Source: JALXCG01 sp026991065 [NCBI: Gemmatimonadota bacterium] (lineage in GTDB: Bacteria; GCA-2686955). Taken from it: a DNA stretch of 16,588 nucleotides. Within the stretch, counting starts at the first letter, position 1. Each line of letters opens with the position of its first letter. A program made the translations under genes and the position numbers. The notes below the pieces were generated by a model, which did not search any database, was not told the DNA's origin, and worked only from the letters and a program-made list of their open reading frames with translations. The stretch is taken from contig JALXCG010000554.1 in the NCBI GenBank assembly GCA_026991065.1, forward strand, positions 1 to 16,588, in the 5' to 3' direction. Shown piece by piece: positions 7,626-13,599 of this stretch.

Positions 7626-7868
7626 CTAGTCGCCTAGCTTCTCTTTCAGATAGTTGATAACCGAACCGACAGTCGTGACCTTTTCGGCGTCTTCGTCCGG
7701 GATCTCGATCTCGAAGTGCTCTTCGAAAGCCATGACGAGTTCAACCGTATCCAGTGAGTCTGCACCCAAGTCATCAATGAATGATGCTTCGGGAACAACC
7801 TGTGATGGATCAACGTTCAGTTGCTCGACGATGATTTCCTTGACCTTGTCCTCAATTGTCGAAGCCAT
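7626..7868 (-). CDS. acpP: Acyl carrier protein
   Basis: This 80-residue acidic protein carries growing acyl chains on a 4'-phosphopantetheine arm attached to Ser38 of the [18 protein letters not shown] motif (35-52). The remainder ([20 protein letters not shown] at the start, [12 protein letters not shown] in helix [14 protein letters not shown] at the end) is textbook AcpP. The start at 7868 is set by a strong GGAGGT 6 nt upstream; the longer frame to 7973 adds 35 residues foreign to the family. The 186-nt gap to fabG is the largest in the cluster and contains a 20-bp near-palindrome (7919-7938). A TACACT at 7952-7957 (- strand) could be a -10 but has no good -35. A separate acpP promoter would suit the high demand for ACP. 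Confidence 0.97.
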   Translation of the reverse strand: MASTIEDKVKEIIVEQLNVDPSQVVPEASFIDDLGADSLDTVELVMAFEEHFEIEIPDEDAEKVTTVGSVINYLKEKLGD

Positions 7869-7874
7869 GTGCGA

Positions 7875-7880
7875 ACCTCC
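7875..7880 (-). promoter_or_regulatory. Ribosome binding site of acpP
   Basis: GGAGGT on the - strand, 6 nt before the ATG at 7868. It is among the strongest Shine-Dalgarno matches in the window and fixes the 80-residue start. Confidence 0.75.
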
Positions 7881-7918
7881 GTTGCCTAGTTTTCTTGCGG
7901 GTTTTACAAACGCGTTCG

Positions 7919-7938
7919 GAGCTGCGCAGGCGCAACTC
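7919..7938 (-). promoter_or_regulatory. 20-bp near-palindrome in the acpP leader
   Basis: On the - strand GAGTTGCGC and GCGCAGCTC are separated by CT, giving 9 paired positions with a single G-U mismatch. It lies about 50 nt before the acpP start and about 14 nt downstream of a TACACT that could be a -10. It could be an operator for a dimeric repressor of acpP-fabF, or an mRNA leader hairpin. No regulator is identified. Confidence 0.3.
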
Positions 7939-8054
7939 GTAAACGATGGATAGTGTAGCCGTTTTCCGGCCATGGATTGGAGATGAAATCACCGCTGAAA
8001 GATTCTTCGTCGCAGATCGGGCGAAACAGCAGCCGAAATGGGCGCCATGCCCAA

Positions 8055-8801
8055 CTACCCCATGGCCAAGCCGCCATCTACTGCGAAAATCTGCCCGGTA
8101 ATGTATCCGGCCAAGTCGGAAGCAAGAAAGGCCACTAGAGATGCGATTTCCGCCGGTTTGGCCAATCTTTTCAATGGCACCCGCTCGAGAATCTCTTGCA
8201 GCGCATTCTCGGGAAGCGCGGCGAGCATATCGGTGTCAACGAGACCTGGAGCAACCACATTGACACGTACATTCCGGGGTGCGAACTCTCGTGCGAGCGA
8301 GAGGCTCATTCCGTTGAGCCCCGCCTTGGCCGCCGCATAGTTGGCCTGCCCGGCATTGCCGATACGGGCTGTGACTGACGAGACGTTCACGATCGATCCG
8401 GAACGTTGCCGCAGCATGGGGCGTGCGGCGGCCCGAAGAACATTGTAGGGGCCGGTGAGATTGGTGTTGATCACCGCCTGCCACTGCTCCCGAGTCATCC
8501 GGAGGAAAAGATTGTCCCGCGTGATTCCAGCGTTGTTGACAAGGATATCGAGACTGCCGAATTCCGTCACACAAGCTTGAATCAGTTCCTTCGCAGCGTC
8601 CTCCTCCGCGACATCAAACGGGGCGGGAAAAGCATCCCCGCCGTTGCCCTGAATTTCATCGACTACTTCGCGCAGAAGTTCCTCGTTGCGACCGTTGCAC
8701 GCAACGCGAGCCCCGGCACTGGCCAAAGTGGTGGCAATCGCGCGGCCGATTCCGCGGGAAGCGCCAGTTACCAAGGCAGATTTGCCGCTCAAGTCGATCA
8801 T
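8055..8801 (-). CDS. fabG: 3-oxoacyl-ACP reductase
   Basis: This 248-residue classical short-chain dehydrogenase reduces 3-oxoacyl-ACP to (R)-3-hydroxyacyl-ACP with NADPH. Visible are the Rossmann motif VTGASRGIG (11-19) and NNAG (89-92). Also present are the catalytic Ser142, Tyr155 and Lys159 in SSVTARIGNAGQANYAAAK, and PGLVDTDM (185-192), followed by the usual C-terminal GYITGQIFAVDGG. GGAG lies 6 nt before the ATG. It is placed 48 nt after fabD and 186 nt before acpP, in the standard fabD-fabG-acpP order, so fabG is a firm call rather than a generic SDR. Confidence 0.95.
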   Translation of the reverse strand: MIDLSGKSALVTGASRGIGRAIATTLASAGARVACNGRNEELLREVVDEIQGNGGDAFPAPFDVAEEDAAKELIQACVTEFGSLDILVNNAGITRDNLFLRMTREQWQAVINTNLTGPYNVLRAAARPMLRQRSGSIVNVSSVTARIGNAGQANYAAAKAGLNGMSLSLAREFAPRNVRVNVVAPGLVDTDMLAALPENALQEILERVPLKRLAKPAEIASLVAFLASDLAGYITGQIFAVDGGLAMG

Positions 8802-8849
8802 TCATCACTCCAGGAGTTCAGGTTCTGGTCGCTTATAACCGGGTTCTTG

Positions 8850-9794
8850 CTAACTGCCGATCGCAGTGAGTGCGTTTTCCAGTGTCTCCAGATTGGATAC
8901 TGCGTGGCAACTCGCTTGCCTGTCGACTTTTTTCAGCAGCCCACTCAGTACCTTGTTGGGGCCGATTTCAAGGAATGTTCGGACGCCTTGGCCCACCATC
9001 CATTCGAGAGTCTCCACCCAACGCACCGGATGGGTCAGTTGCTGCCCCAAAAGCTCAGGAATCTCCGTCACATCGGTGACCGGCAAGGCGGTCACATTGG
9101 CCACAACCGGAAACCGCGGTGCCGACCACTGGACAGTTCGCAACTTCGCACCCAGCGCTTCGGAGGCCGGCAGCATCAGCGCGCTGTGGAAAGCACCGCT
9201 GACCGGCAGCCGGACAGCCCGTCGAGCCCCGGCGGCCTTCGCCAATGACATGGCCTGCTCGACCGCATCGACCTCGCCCGAGACCACCGTCTGGGTTGGG
9301 GCGTTGAAATTCGCGGCTTGTACAACCTGGCCGGTTTGATTCGCCGCTTCGCGCGCGGCTTCTTCAACCACCGTCGAGGGCACACCAAGGATTGCCGCCA
9401 TTGCCCCGGGGCGCTCGATGCCGGCACGGAACATGAGCGTTCCCCGCAGTCGCACGAGTTCGAGCCCATCAAAAAGCTCCAACGCGCCGGCGGCATGGAG
9501 CGCCGAGTACTCCCCGAGGCTATGCCCCGCCGCTGCAACAACCTGAAGTCCACGGTCGGCGAGCAGATGCCAGCAGGCGGCACTATGAAGATAAAGTGCC
9601 GGTTGCGTGTGGTGCGTTTCCCGCAGCAGGTCCTCTGGGCCCTCGAGCATGATCTTCGACAGCGAGTAACCCAGATGAGCGTCAGCCTCTTCGAAGAGCG
9701 CTCGGGTCTCTTCGGAAGCTTCGACCAATTCCCGCCCCATTCCGACGAACTGGGAACCCTGGCCGGGGAATAGAAGCCCTACTCGTGTTGTCAT
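8850..9794 (-). CDS. fabD: Malonyl-CoA:ACP transacylase
   Basis: FabD moves malonyl from CoA to ACP, supplying the extender for FabF. The 314 residues contain LLFPGQGSQ (7-15, Gln13 for the oxyanion hole), the nucleophile elbow GHSLGEYSAL (90-99, Ser92), Arg117 in VRLRGTLM, NFNAPTQTVVSG (162-173) and the catalytic His203 in SGAFHSALM. GAGGA lies 6 nt before the ATG. Its upstream neighbour is rpmF at a distance of 52 nt; plsX and fabH, which often lie in this gap in other bacteria, are not here. Confidence 0.96.
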   Translation of the reverse strand: MTTRVGLLFPGQGSQFVGMGRELVEASEETRALFEEADAHLGYSLSKIMLEGPEDLLRETHHTQPALYLHSAACWHLLADRGLQVVAAAGHSLGEYSALHAAGALELFDGLELVRLRGTLMFRAGIERPGAMAAILGVPSTVVEEAAREAANQTGQVVQAANFNAPTQTVVSGEVDAVEQAMSLAKAAGARRAVRLPVSGAFHSALMLPASEALGAKLRTVQWSAPRFPVVANVTALPVTDVTEIPELLGQQLTHPVRWVETLEWMVGQGVRTFLEIGPNKVLSGLLKKVDRQASCHAVSNLETLENALTAIGS

Positions 9795-9846
9795 GCGTCA
9801 TCCTCGGTCAGGGGAGTCAACGACAAGGCGCATTTGGAGCGAATGC

Positions 9847-10029
9847 TTATCTCCCGTCCATCGGCACAATTTCGCGACCGCCGTAGTAGCCACAAGAAGG
9901 GCACACCCGATGTGGCAGCGAATGCTCGCCGCAGTTGTTGCAGACGGAGAGATGGGTGCTGTCGATTTTCCAGTTTGCGCGGCGCTTGTCACGGCGGGCT
10001 TTGGAGTGGCGTCGTTTGGGGGTATTCAC
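9847..10029 (-). CDS. rpmF: 50S ribosomal protein L32
   Basis: This 60-residue basic ribosomal protein reads (V/M)NTPKRRHSKARRDKRR at the N-terminus, then a zinc ribbon with Cys30-x2-Cys33 and Cys43-x2-Cys46 (CNNC, CPSC). It is thus the C+ zinc-binding form of L32, not the Cys-less paralogue. The start is the GTG at 10029, which overlaps the TGA of yceD (GTGA) and has AGGAAA 6 nt upstream. The longer frame to 10278 runs through yceD out of frame and is not family-like. yceD-rpmF coupling is conserved in many bacteria. Confidence 0.94.
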   Translation of the reverse strand: MNTPKRRHSKARRDKRRANWKIDSTHLSVCNNCGEHSLPHRVCPSCGYYGGREIVPMDGR

Positions 10030-10577
10030 TGTAGGTTTCCTGGGCTTTGGGTGAACGAATTGCGCTGTTTCTGAGGTTGATTCGGTTGCAGGAGAACTCG
10101 CCACCGGGGATCGATCTCCTGGCTTTCGCAGGCGCACTGGTCGTGATTGAGGTCGGCGCCACAATGAGCGCAGAGCCCCGCACAGTCTGGCCTGCACAGT
10201 GGCTTCATTGGGAATTCCAGAATCAATAGTTCCCGCACATCGGAGTCGAGAACCAATTCGCCATGCTCGCCGTCCCATAAGGGACCCGCGGCAGGTATGT
10301 CCTTCTTGGGGTCAAAGAGGAGATCCGTTTCTGCTTGAAGAGGGGTCTGCACCGGAGCCAAACAGCGCCCACACGATGAAGAGGAAAAGCCCTCGGCGCT
10401 GAGATGAATTGTCAAACGCCCACGAACATCTACATCGACCCGCGCGGCTACCTCGATCGGCGTAGCCATCCGGAAATCGCCTTGGTCCAAATCGAGGGCA
10501 ACCGCTTCAACACTCCACTGGTGTTCTGACCGCCCGGCCGGCAGATTCTCGACTCGAAGACGTATCACGCTTTGCAT
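10026..10577 (-). CDS. yceD: YceD/DUF177 family protein (rpmF-linked)
   Basis: This is a 183-residue member of the YceD/DUF177 family, which is found with rpmF across bacteria and is implicated in 23S rRNA/50S subunit metabolism; its biochemical role is not settled. Visible hallmarks are the CGRCLAP motif (69-75, Cys69 and Cys72), the acidic-hydrophobic stretch LDSDVRELLILEFPMKPLC (110-128) and the cluster CRPDCAGLCAHCGADLN (128-144) with Cys148 and Cys150. These Cys pairs look metal-binding. IDPRW (155-159) is the usual family ending, after which comes a 24-residue polar tail. Translation couples to rpmF through GTGA. A candidate promoter lies 56 nt upstream, so it probably heads the fab cluster. 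Confidence 0.9.
   Translation of the reverse strand: MQSVIRLRVENLPAGRSEHQWSVEAVALDLDQGDFRMATPIEVAARVDVDVRGRLTIHLSAEGFSSSSCGRCLAPVQTPLQAETDLLFDPKKDIPAAGPLWDGEHGELVLDSDVRELLILEFPMKPLCRPDCAGLCAHCGADLNHDQCACESQEIDPRWRVLLQPNQPQKQRNSFTQSPGNLQ
10036..10041 (-). promoter_or_regulatory. Ribosome binding site of rpmF
   Basis: AGGAAA on the - strand, 6 nt before the GTG at 10029. It supports a GTG start overlapping the yceD stop. Confidence 0.55.
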
Positions 10578-10632
10578 CCGCCACAGCCCCGGAGATCTGG
10601 TCCTCAGTGTGTTTGCCGTCCGAAAAACAATA

Positions 10633-10662
10633 AGTCTATCTAAAACAACAGCCTTAGGTCAA
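10633..10662 (-). promoter_or_regulatory. Candidate promoter of the yceD-rpmF-fab cluster
   Basis: On the - strand TTGACC (10657-10662) and TAGACT (10633-10638) are separated by 18 nt, giving 5/6 and 4/6 matches to the sigma-70 hexamers in an AT-richer patch. It lies 56 nt before the yceD start, just past the repeat copy behind ndk. Confidence 0.4.
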
Positions 10663-10722
10663 CACCTTGACGCCAGGGTGATTTCAGGGCACGCACACTC
10701 TTCGCCAGGTTCCAGATCAGGA

Positions 10723-10826
10723 CGCTGAGTCTGAAGGAAAGCTGGTTGTCATTTTCAAGGACTTAGCAACGCAGAGATCGGAGCAGGGAAGAGCGCGCGG
10801 CGACGTTAAGACAATGCGCGACAGGC
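10723..10826 (-). repeat. Copy of the MITE-like repeat behind ndk
   Basis: Read on the - strand this begins 1 nt after the ndk stop codon with GCCTGTCGCGCATTG (10812-10826) and ends in a hairpin, GCTAAGTC (10760-10767) with GACTCAGC (10724-10731). By eye, about 76 of 104 positions match the left part of the element at 12510-12612 read on the + strand, with one 1-nt gap. The similarity runs through the box, spacer and hairpin. Beyond the hairpin the match fades, so a second terminal repeat is either diverged or missing. Confidence 0.65.
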
Positions 10827-10827
10827 A

Positions 10828-11244
10828 CTAGGCTAGCAGGTCAGCCGTCGAGAAGAAAAACGGGATCTCGACCGCAGCAGTTTCTGGTGCGTCAGATGCG
10901 TGCACGCAGTTCTCTTGCTTGCTGGCGGCGAACTTCGCCCGAATCGTTCCCGCGGCAGCTTCCTTCGGGTCGGTGGCGCCAATCACGGTTCGCAAATGGG
11001 CGATGGCATCGGCGCGCTGCAGTACCAGCGCGAAAATCGGGCCCGAAGTCATGAAGTCCACCAGGTCTTCGTAAAACGGACGTTCCCGATGAACAGCGTA
11101 GAAAGCCCTTGCCGCCGCTTTGCTGAGTTGTACTCTGCGGATCGCGGCGATGGAAAACCCCTCGGCTTCGAGGTGCTGTATGATCGGGCCGGCCAGCTTG
11201 CGCTTGGTTGCGTCGGGCTTGATGAGGCAGAGCGTGGTCTGCAT
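10828..11244 (-). CDS. ndk: Nucleoside diphosphate kinase
   Basis: Ndk transfers the gamma-phosphate among nucleoside triphosphates through a phosphohistidine. The 138-residue protein starts MQTTLCLIKPDATKRK (Lys9 in KPDA). It carries Tyr49 and RPFYEDLVDFMTSGP (55-69), Arg85, Thr91, Arg102, Asn112 and the active His115 in NCVHASDAPETA, so all catalytic residues are present. The start at 11244 has TGGAG 8 nt upstream; the longer frame to 11385 has 47 extra residues with no family match. The stop codon TAG is immediately followed by the repeat box GCCTGTCGCGCATTG. It is the downstream neighbour of the EIIA-CBS gene, 183 nt away. Confidence 0.95.
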   Translation of the reverse strand: MQTTLCLIKPDATKRKLAGPIIQHLEAEGFSIAAIRRVQLSKAAARAFYAVHRERPFYEDLVDFMTSGPIFALVLQRADAIAHLRTVIGATDPKEAAAGTIRAKFAASKQENCVHASDAPETAAVEIPFFFSTADLLA

Positions 11245-11252
11245 GCGATTGA

Positions 11253-11257
11253 CTCCA
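11253..11257 (-). promoter_or_regulatory. Ribosome binding site of ndk
   Basis: TGGAG on the - strand, 8 nt before the ATG at 11244. It decides that start over the ATG at 11385. Confidence 0.6.
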
Positions 11258-11401
11258 GGAACTTGGCTGCGGTTTGAAGACTGTTTGAGTCGAACGAGTG
11301 TGGGAAATTCCAAGCCGCAAAAGATGGCATGCATGCAGACCAGATTCAAGGGAAAGATCCGCCCCGCCCTGCGTTGGCCGAGCAAGACACAGCAGATCGG
11401 A

Positions 11402-11424
11402 CCGTCGCTCTCGGGAGCGACCGG
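11402..11424 (-). terminator. Hairpin directly behind the EIIA-CBS gene
   Basis: GTCGCTC (11404-11410 and 11415-11421, read as inverted arms) forms a perfect 7-bp stem around a 4-nt loop, extended by CC/GG pairs past a one-base bulge. It starts 3 nt after the TAG stop. There is no T-run after it, so termination would need Rho, or it protects the mRNA end. The bases from the stop, TAGGAGCCGGTCGC, resemble the end of the MITE-like repeat. Confidence 0.45.
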
Positions 11425-11427
11425 CTC

Positions 11428-12339
11428 CTAGCGTACGCCCACCTTGCGGATCACGTTGCGAATGATGTCGGCACGCCCGACAATACCGACCAGTTTGCCC
11501 TTCCGCACGACTGGGATTCGGCGCACCTTCTGATCGACGAGCATGCGCGCGAGATCGACGACCTCCGTATTCTCGTCGGCGCAGACGATCTCACAATTCA
11601 TAATGTCGCCGACGAGAATGTCCTCTTGCGTGAGAAGGCGCTCGATCACCGAGTCGAAAGTTGCGTGGAAGCCAATCGCGTCGAAAAACTCCCGAAGCTT
11701 GGGCATGCCTACCACGAGAACATCTTTTTCGCTTACCACGCCGATGACACGGTTTTCGGCATCAACAACCGGCATCCCCGAGATGTTATGCCGAATCAAG
11801 AGCTGAGCCAGGGCACGAACCGTTTCGCCGGGGCCAATGCTGATGACTTCGCGGATCATGATGTCTTTCGCGCGGCGAAAGACCGTGATGCGGACTCCTG
11901 CGTGGCGAATGAGTTGAAGAACTTCCTGAGGGTTGGCGGCATCGCCCAGTGCCTGCGGAAGCCCGGGACGGTGGAGCAGTTCCGAAACGGCGGCGAGTGT
12001 GCAGATGTAGGTGGTCGTCACTTCAAGCGGCGTGACAAAGAGAAAAATCAGCCGCGCGACGCTGTCGTTTCCCCAGGCGATCCCTTTCGGTTGTACTCCA
12101 AGCACGACATAGAGTTGGTCCGTGAGAGGGGTTCGGGCGTGCGGGAACGCGACGTTTCGGCCCAAAGCCGTTTCCCCCGCCTCTTCTCGCCGCTCGATCG
12201 CCTCAATCAACGCCTGGGGATTGTCGAGGGGCGTCTGGGCGACCAGCAACTCCACCAACTCGCGAATCGCTTCCTGACGGGTCGCAGCTTGCATCGGGAG
12301 GCAGATCATGCCCCGCGCAAAAAGATCTGAGAGTTGCAT
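11428..12339 (-). CDS. PTS EIIA (PtsN-like) domain fused to two CBS domains
   Basis: The protein has 303 residues in two parts. Residues 1-145 form an EIIA domain of the fructose/nitrogen (PtsN) type, with the phospho-accepting His67 in RNVAFPHART and GNDSVARLIFLFVTP (90-104). Residues about 158-303 form a Bateman module of two CBS domains: the first 158-210 (AKDIMIREVISIGPGETV, GMPVVDAENRVIGVVSEKDVL), the second 244-299 (GDIMNCEIVCADENTEVVDL, RIPVVRKGKLVGIVGRADII). EIIA-Ntr proteins sense PEP/nitrogen status via phosphorylation and bind regulatory partners; CBS pairs bind adenosyl ligands such as AMP or ATP. The fusion therefore suggests a sensor of both PTS phosphorylation and adenylate state, which is inference. 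No EI, HPr or rpoN lies in the window. The ATG at 12339 has a GGAG about 11 nt upstream, so the start is slightly uncertain. Confidence 0.88.
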   Translation of the reverse strand: MQLSDLFARGMICLPMQAATRQEAIRELVELLVAQTPLDNPQALIEAIERREEAGETALGRNVAFPHARTPLTDQLYVVLGVQPKGIAWGNDSVARLIFLFVTPLEVTTTYICTLAAVSELLHRPGLPQALGDAANPQEVLQLIRHAGVRITVFRRAKDIMIREVISIGPGETVRALAQLLIRHNISGMPVVDAENRVIGVVSEKDVLVVGMPKLREFFDAIGFHATFDSVIERLLTQEDILVGDIMNCEIVCADENTEVVDLARMLVDQKVRRIPVVRKGKLVGIVGRADIIRNVIRKVGVR

Positions 12340-12445
12340 CTGCTTCGCATCTCCGTCGCTGTCGTGGCTGGGAAGGCTGGCGGCCGGGTGCTGCCTCCGC
12401 CCCCCAGGGAAAGCCGCGGTTGAGATTTAGACCCCTGGCCAACAT

Positions 12446-12503
12446 GGGTGGCGCGCAAACCCGTGCGGCATCGCCCCGACACCACATCTCCCTTGCGCCA
12501 CCC
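12446..12503 (-). repeat. Inverted repeat next to the MITE-like element
   Basis: GGGTGGCGC (12446-12454) and GCGCCACCC (12495-12503) are perfect 9-bp arms, extendable by AA/TT past a two-base bulge, enclosing 40 nt. Inside, read on the - strand, a smaller GTG(T)CGG/CCGCAC stem is possible. On the - strand this lies in the leader of the EIIA-CBS gene and behind sucD. It could be a terminator-like or leader RNA fold; there is no U-tract. Confidence 0.45.
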
Positions 12504-12505
12504 CG

Positions 12506-12528
12506 AGGAGGCTGTCGCGAATTGTCTT
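12506..12528 (+). repeat. Left terminal inverted repeat
   Basis: 23 bp, starting AGGAGGCTGTCGCGAATTG and ending TCTT. It mirrors 12649-12671 with mismatches at repeat positions 6, 15 and 20. Confidence 0.6.
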
Positions 12529-12648
12529 CACGTGACACCGCGTTCGCCCCGGCTCCAACCTCTGCATCGCTGAGTCCTTAGAAAGGCAACCGACCTTCCG
12601 GAGAACTCAGCGATTTGAAGTCGAAGCAAGCCCGAAGACGGGACTTGA

Positions 12649-12671
12649 AAGCCAATGCGCGACAGGCTCCT
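12649..12671 (-). repeat. Right terminal inverted repeat
   Basis: Read on the - strand this starts AGGAGCCTGTCGCGCATTG. It shares 15 identical bases, GCCTGTCGCGCATTG, with the box behind ndk at 10812-10826, and its first bases form part of the sucD TAG stop. Confidence 0.6.
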
Positions 12672-13542
12672 AGAGCACGTTCATCTGCTGCACCAAATGC
12701 GGAATGCTGGAGGGCAACTCGGCAACCGCAACTCCGGCCGCTTCCAGCGCTTCGATCTTGGCCGCGGCGGTTCCGGAACCACCGGAGATGATCGCGCCGG
12801 CGTGCCCCATGCGCTTGCCTGGCGGCGCCGCGCGACCGGCGATGTAGGCCGCCGCCGGCTTGGACATCTTCTCGGAAATGTACGCCGCCGCCCGCTCCTC
12901 TTCGTCTCCGCCGATCTCACCGATCATTACCACCGCCTTAGTATCAGGATCGGCCTCAAATGCCTGCAGGCAGTCCAGGAAACTGGTTCCGGCAACCGGA
13001 TCGCCGCCGATGCCGACGCAGGTCGACTGCCCCAAGCCAGCGAGAGTCAAGGCGTAGACCACCTCATAGGTCAGGGTGCCGGAGCGGGAGACCAAACCAA
13101 CGTTGCCCGGAGTGCAGATATTGCCCGGAATGATGCCGACCTTGGCCTGGCCGGGGGTGATGATCCCCGGACAGTTGGGACCGATGAGGCGTGTCGGACG
13201 ATCCTTCAGGAAATCGTATACCTGAAGCATATCGTTGATGGGAACACCTTCGCTGATGCAGACAACAAGATCCATGCCCGCCAGCGCAGCCTCAAGGATT
13301 GCGTCGGCCGCGAACACGGCCGGAACATAGATCACTGACGTGTTGGCACCGGTTGCCTCCCGTGCCTCAGCCACCGAGTTGAAAACCGGGACGCCATGGA
13401 CCTCCTGCCCACCTTTTCCGGGCGTAACGCCGGCCACGACCTGTGTGCCGTATTCCTGCATCTGCTGGGTGTGAAAGCCACCATCACGCCCCGTGATCCC
13501 CTGCACGAGGACCTTCGTATTTTTATCGACAAAGATTGCCAC
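12670..13542 (-). CDS. sucD: Succinyl-CoA synthetase (succinate-CoA ligase), alpha subunit
   Basis: SucD carries the phosphohistidine and CoA site of the heterotetrameric TCA-cycle enzyme that interconverts succinyl-CoA and succinate with NDP phosphorylation. The 290 residues show the CoA-binding [18 protein letters not shown] (11-28) and [13 protein letters not shown] (38-50). Further along are [12 protein letters not shown] (121-132), the [10 protein letters not shown] loop (151-160) and the phospho-acceptor His247 in [14 protein letters not shown]. The start is a GTG at 13542 (GTG GCA ATC), with GGAG 8 nt upstream. It lies 57 nt behind sucC in the standard order. The stop codon overlaps the terminal repeat of the MITE-like element, so the last codons (MNVL) border the insertion. 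Confidence 0.96.
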   Translation of the reverse strand: MAIFVDKNTKVLVQGITGRDGGFHTQQMQEYGTQVVAGVTPGKGGQEVHGVPVFNSVAEAREATGANTSVIYVPAVFAADAILEAALAGMDLVVCISEGVPINDMLQVYDFLKDRPTRLIGPNCPGIITPGQAKVGIIPGNICTPGNVGLVSRSGTLTYEVVYALTLAGLGQSTCVGIGGDPVAGTSFLDCLQAFEADPDTKAVVMIGEIGGDEEERAAAYISEKMSKPAAAYIAGRAAPPGKRMGHAGAIISGGSGTAAAKIEALEAAGVAVAELPSSIPHLVQQMNVL

Positions 13543-13599
13543 TTTGGATTCTCCGAAGGGCTCAGTCCCGGACCAAAGGCCGGGCCGGGCCGAGAAAGA

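Larger units (their letters stand above)
12340..12669. other. 330-bp gap between EIIA-CBS and sucD
   Basis: It contains the 166-bp MITE-like element (12506-12671), a 9-bp perfect inverted repeat (12446-12454 with 12495-12503) directly to its left, and about 106 nt of leader before the EIIA-CBS start in which I see no clear promoter. The frame at 12203-12538 (- strand) is Arg/Ala/Pro-rich without a motif and overlaps the EIIA-CBS gene; I do not call it. Confidence 0.6.
12506..12671. mobile_element. MITE-like palindromic element with terminal inverted repeats
   Basis: The two ends are 23-bp imperfect inverted repeats matching at 20 positions: AGGAGGCTGTCGCGAATTG at 12506 reading right, and AGGAGCCTGTCGCGCATTG from 12671 reading left. 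The centre holds a 49-nt hairpin with a perfect 10-bp stem, ATCGCTGAGT (12566-12575) and ACTCAGCGAT (12605-12614). The right arm has a small CCCG-AAGA-CGGG hairpin (12631-12642). No coding capacity or transposase is present, and no clear target-site duplication flanks it (CCCCG left, AGAGC right). The A and G of the sucD stop codon lie inside the right repeat. A related copy lies behind ndk. Calling it a MITE or REP-like repeat is inference from size and symmetry. Confidence 0.6.

Noticed and set aside
8406-9248. 280-codon + strand open frame across fabG and fabD
   Set aside because: It is antisense to two certain genes and the product has no motif.
12506-12671. Riboswitch before the EIIA-CBS gene
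   Set aside because: The conserved cores I know (TPP, cobalamin, SAM, glycine, fluoride, SAH) are absent, and a related copy behind ndk with mirrored ends fits a repeat element better.
12506-12671. Integron attC site
   Set aside because: The ends lack the paired R'/R'' core sites (GTTRRRY/RYYYAAC), no integrase or cassette is present, and the 23-bp ends are unlike attC ends.
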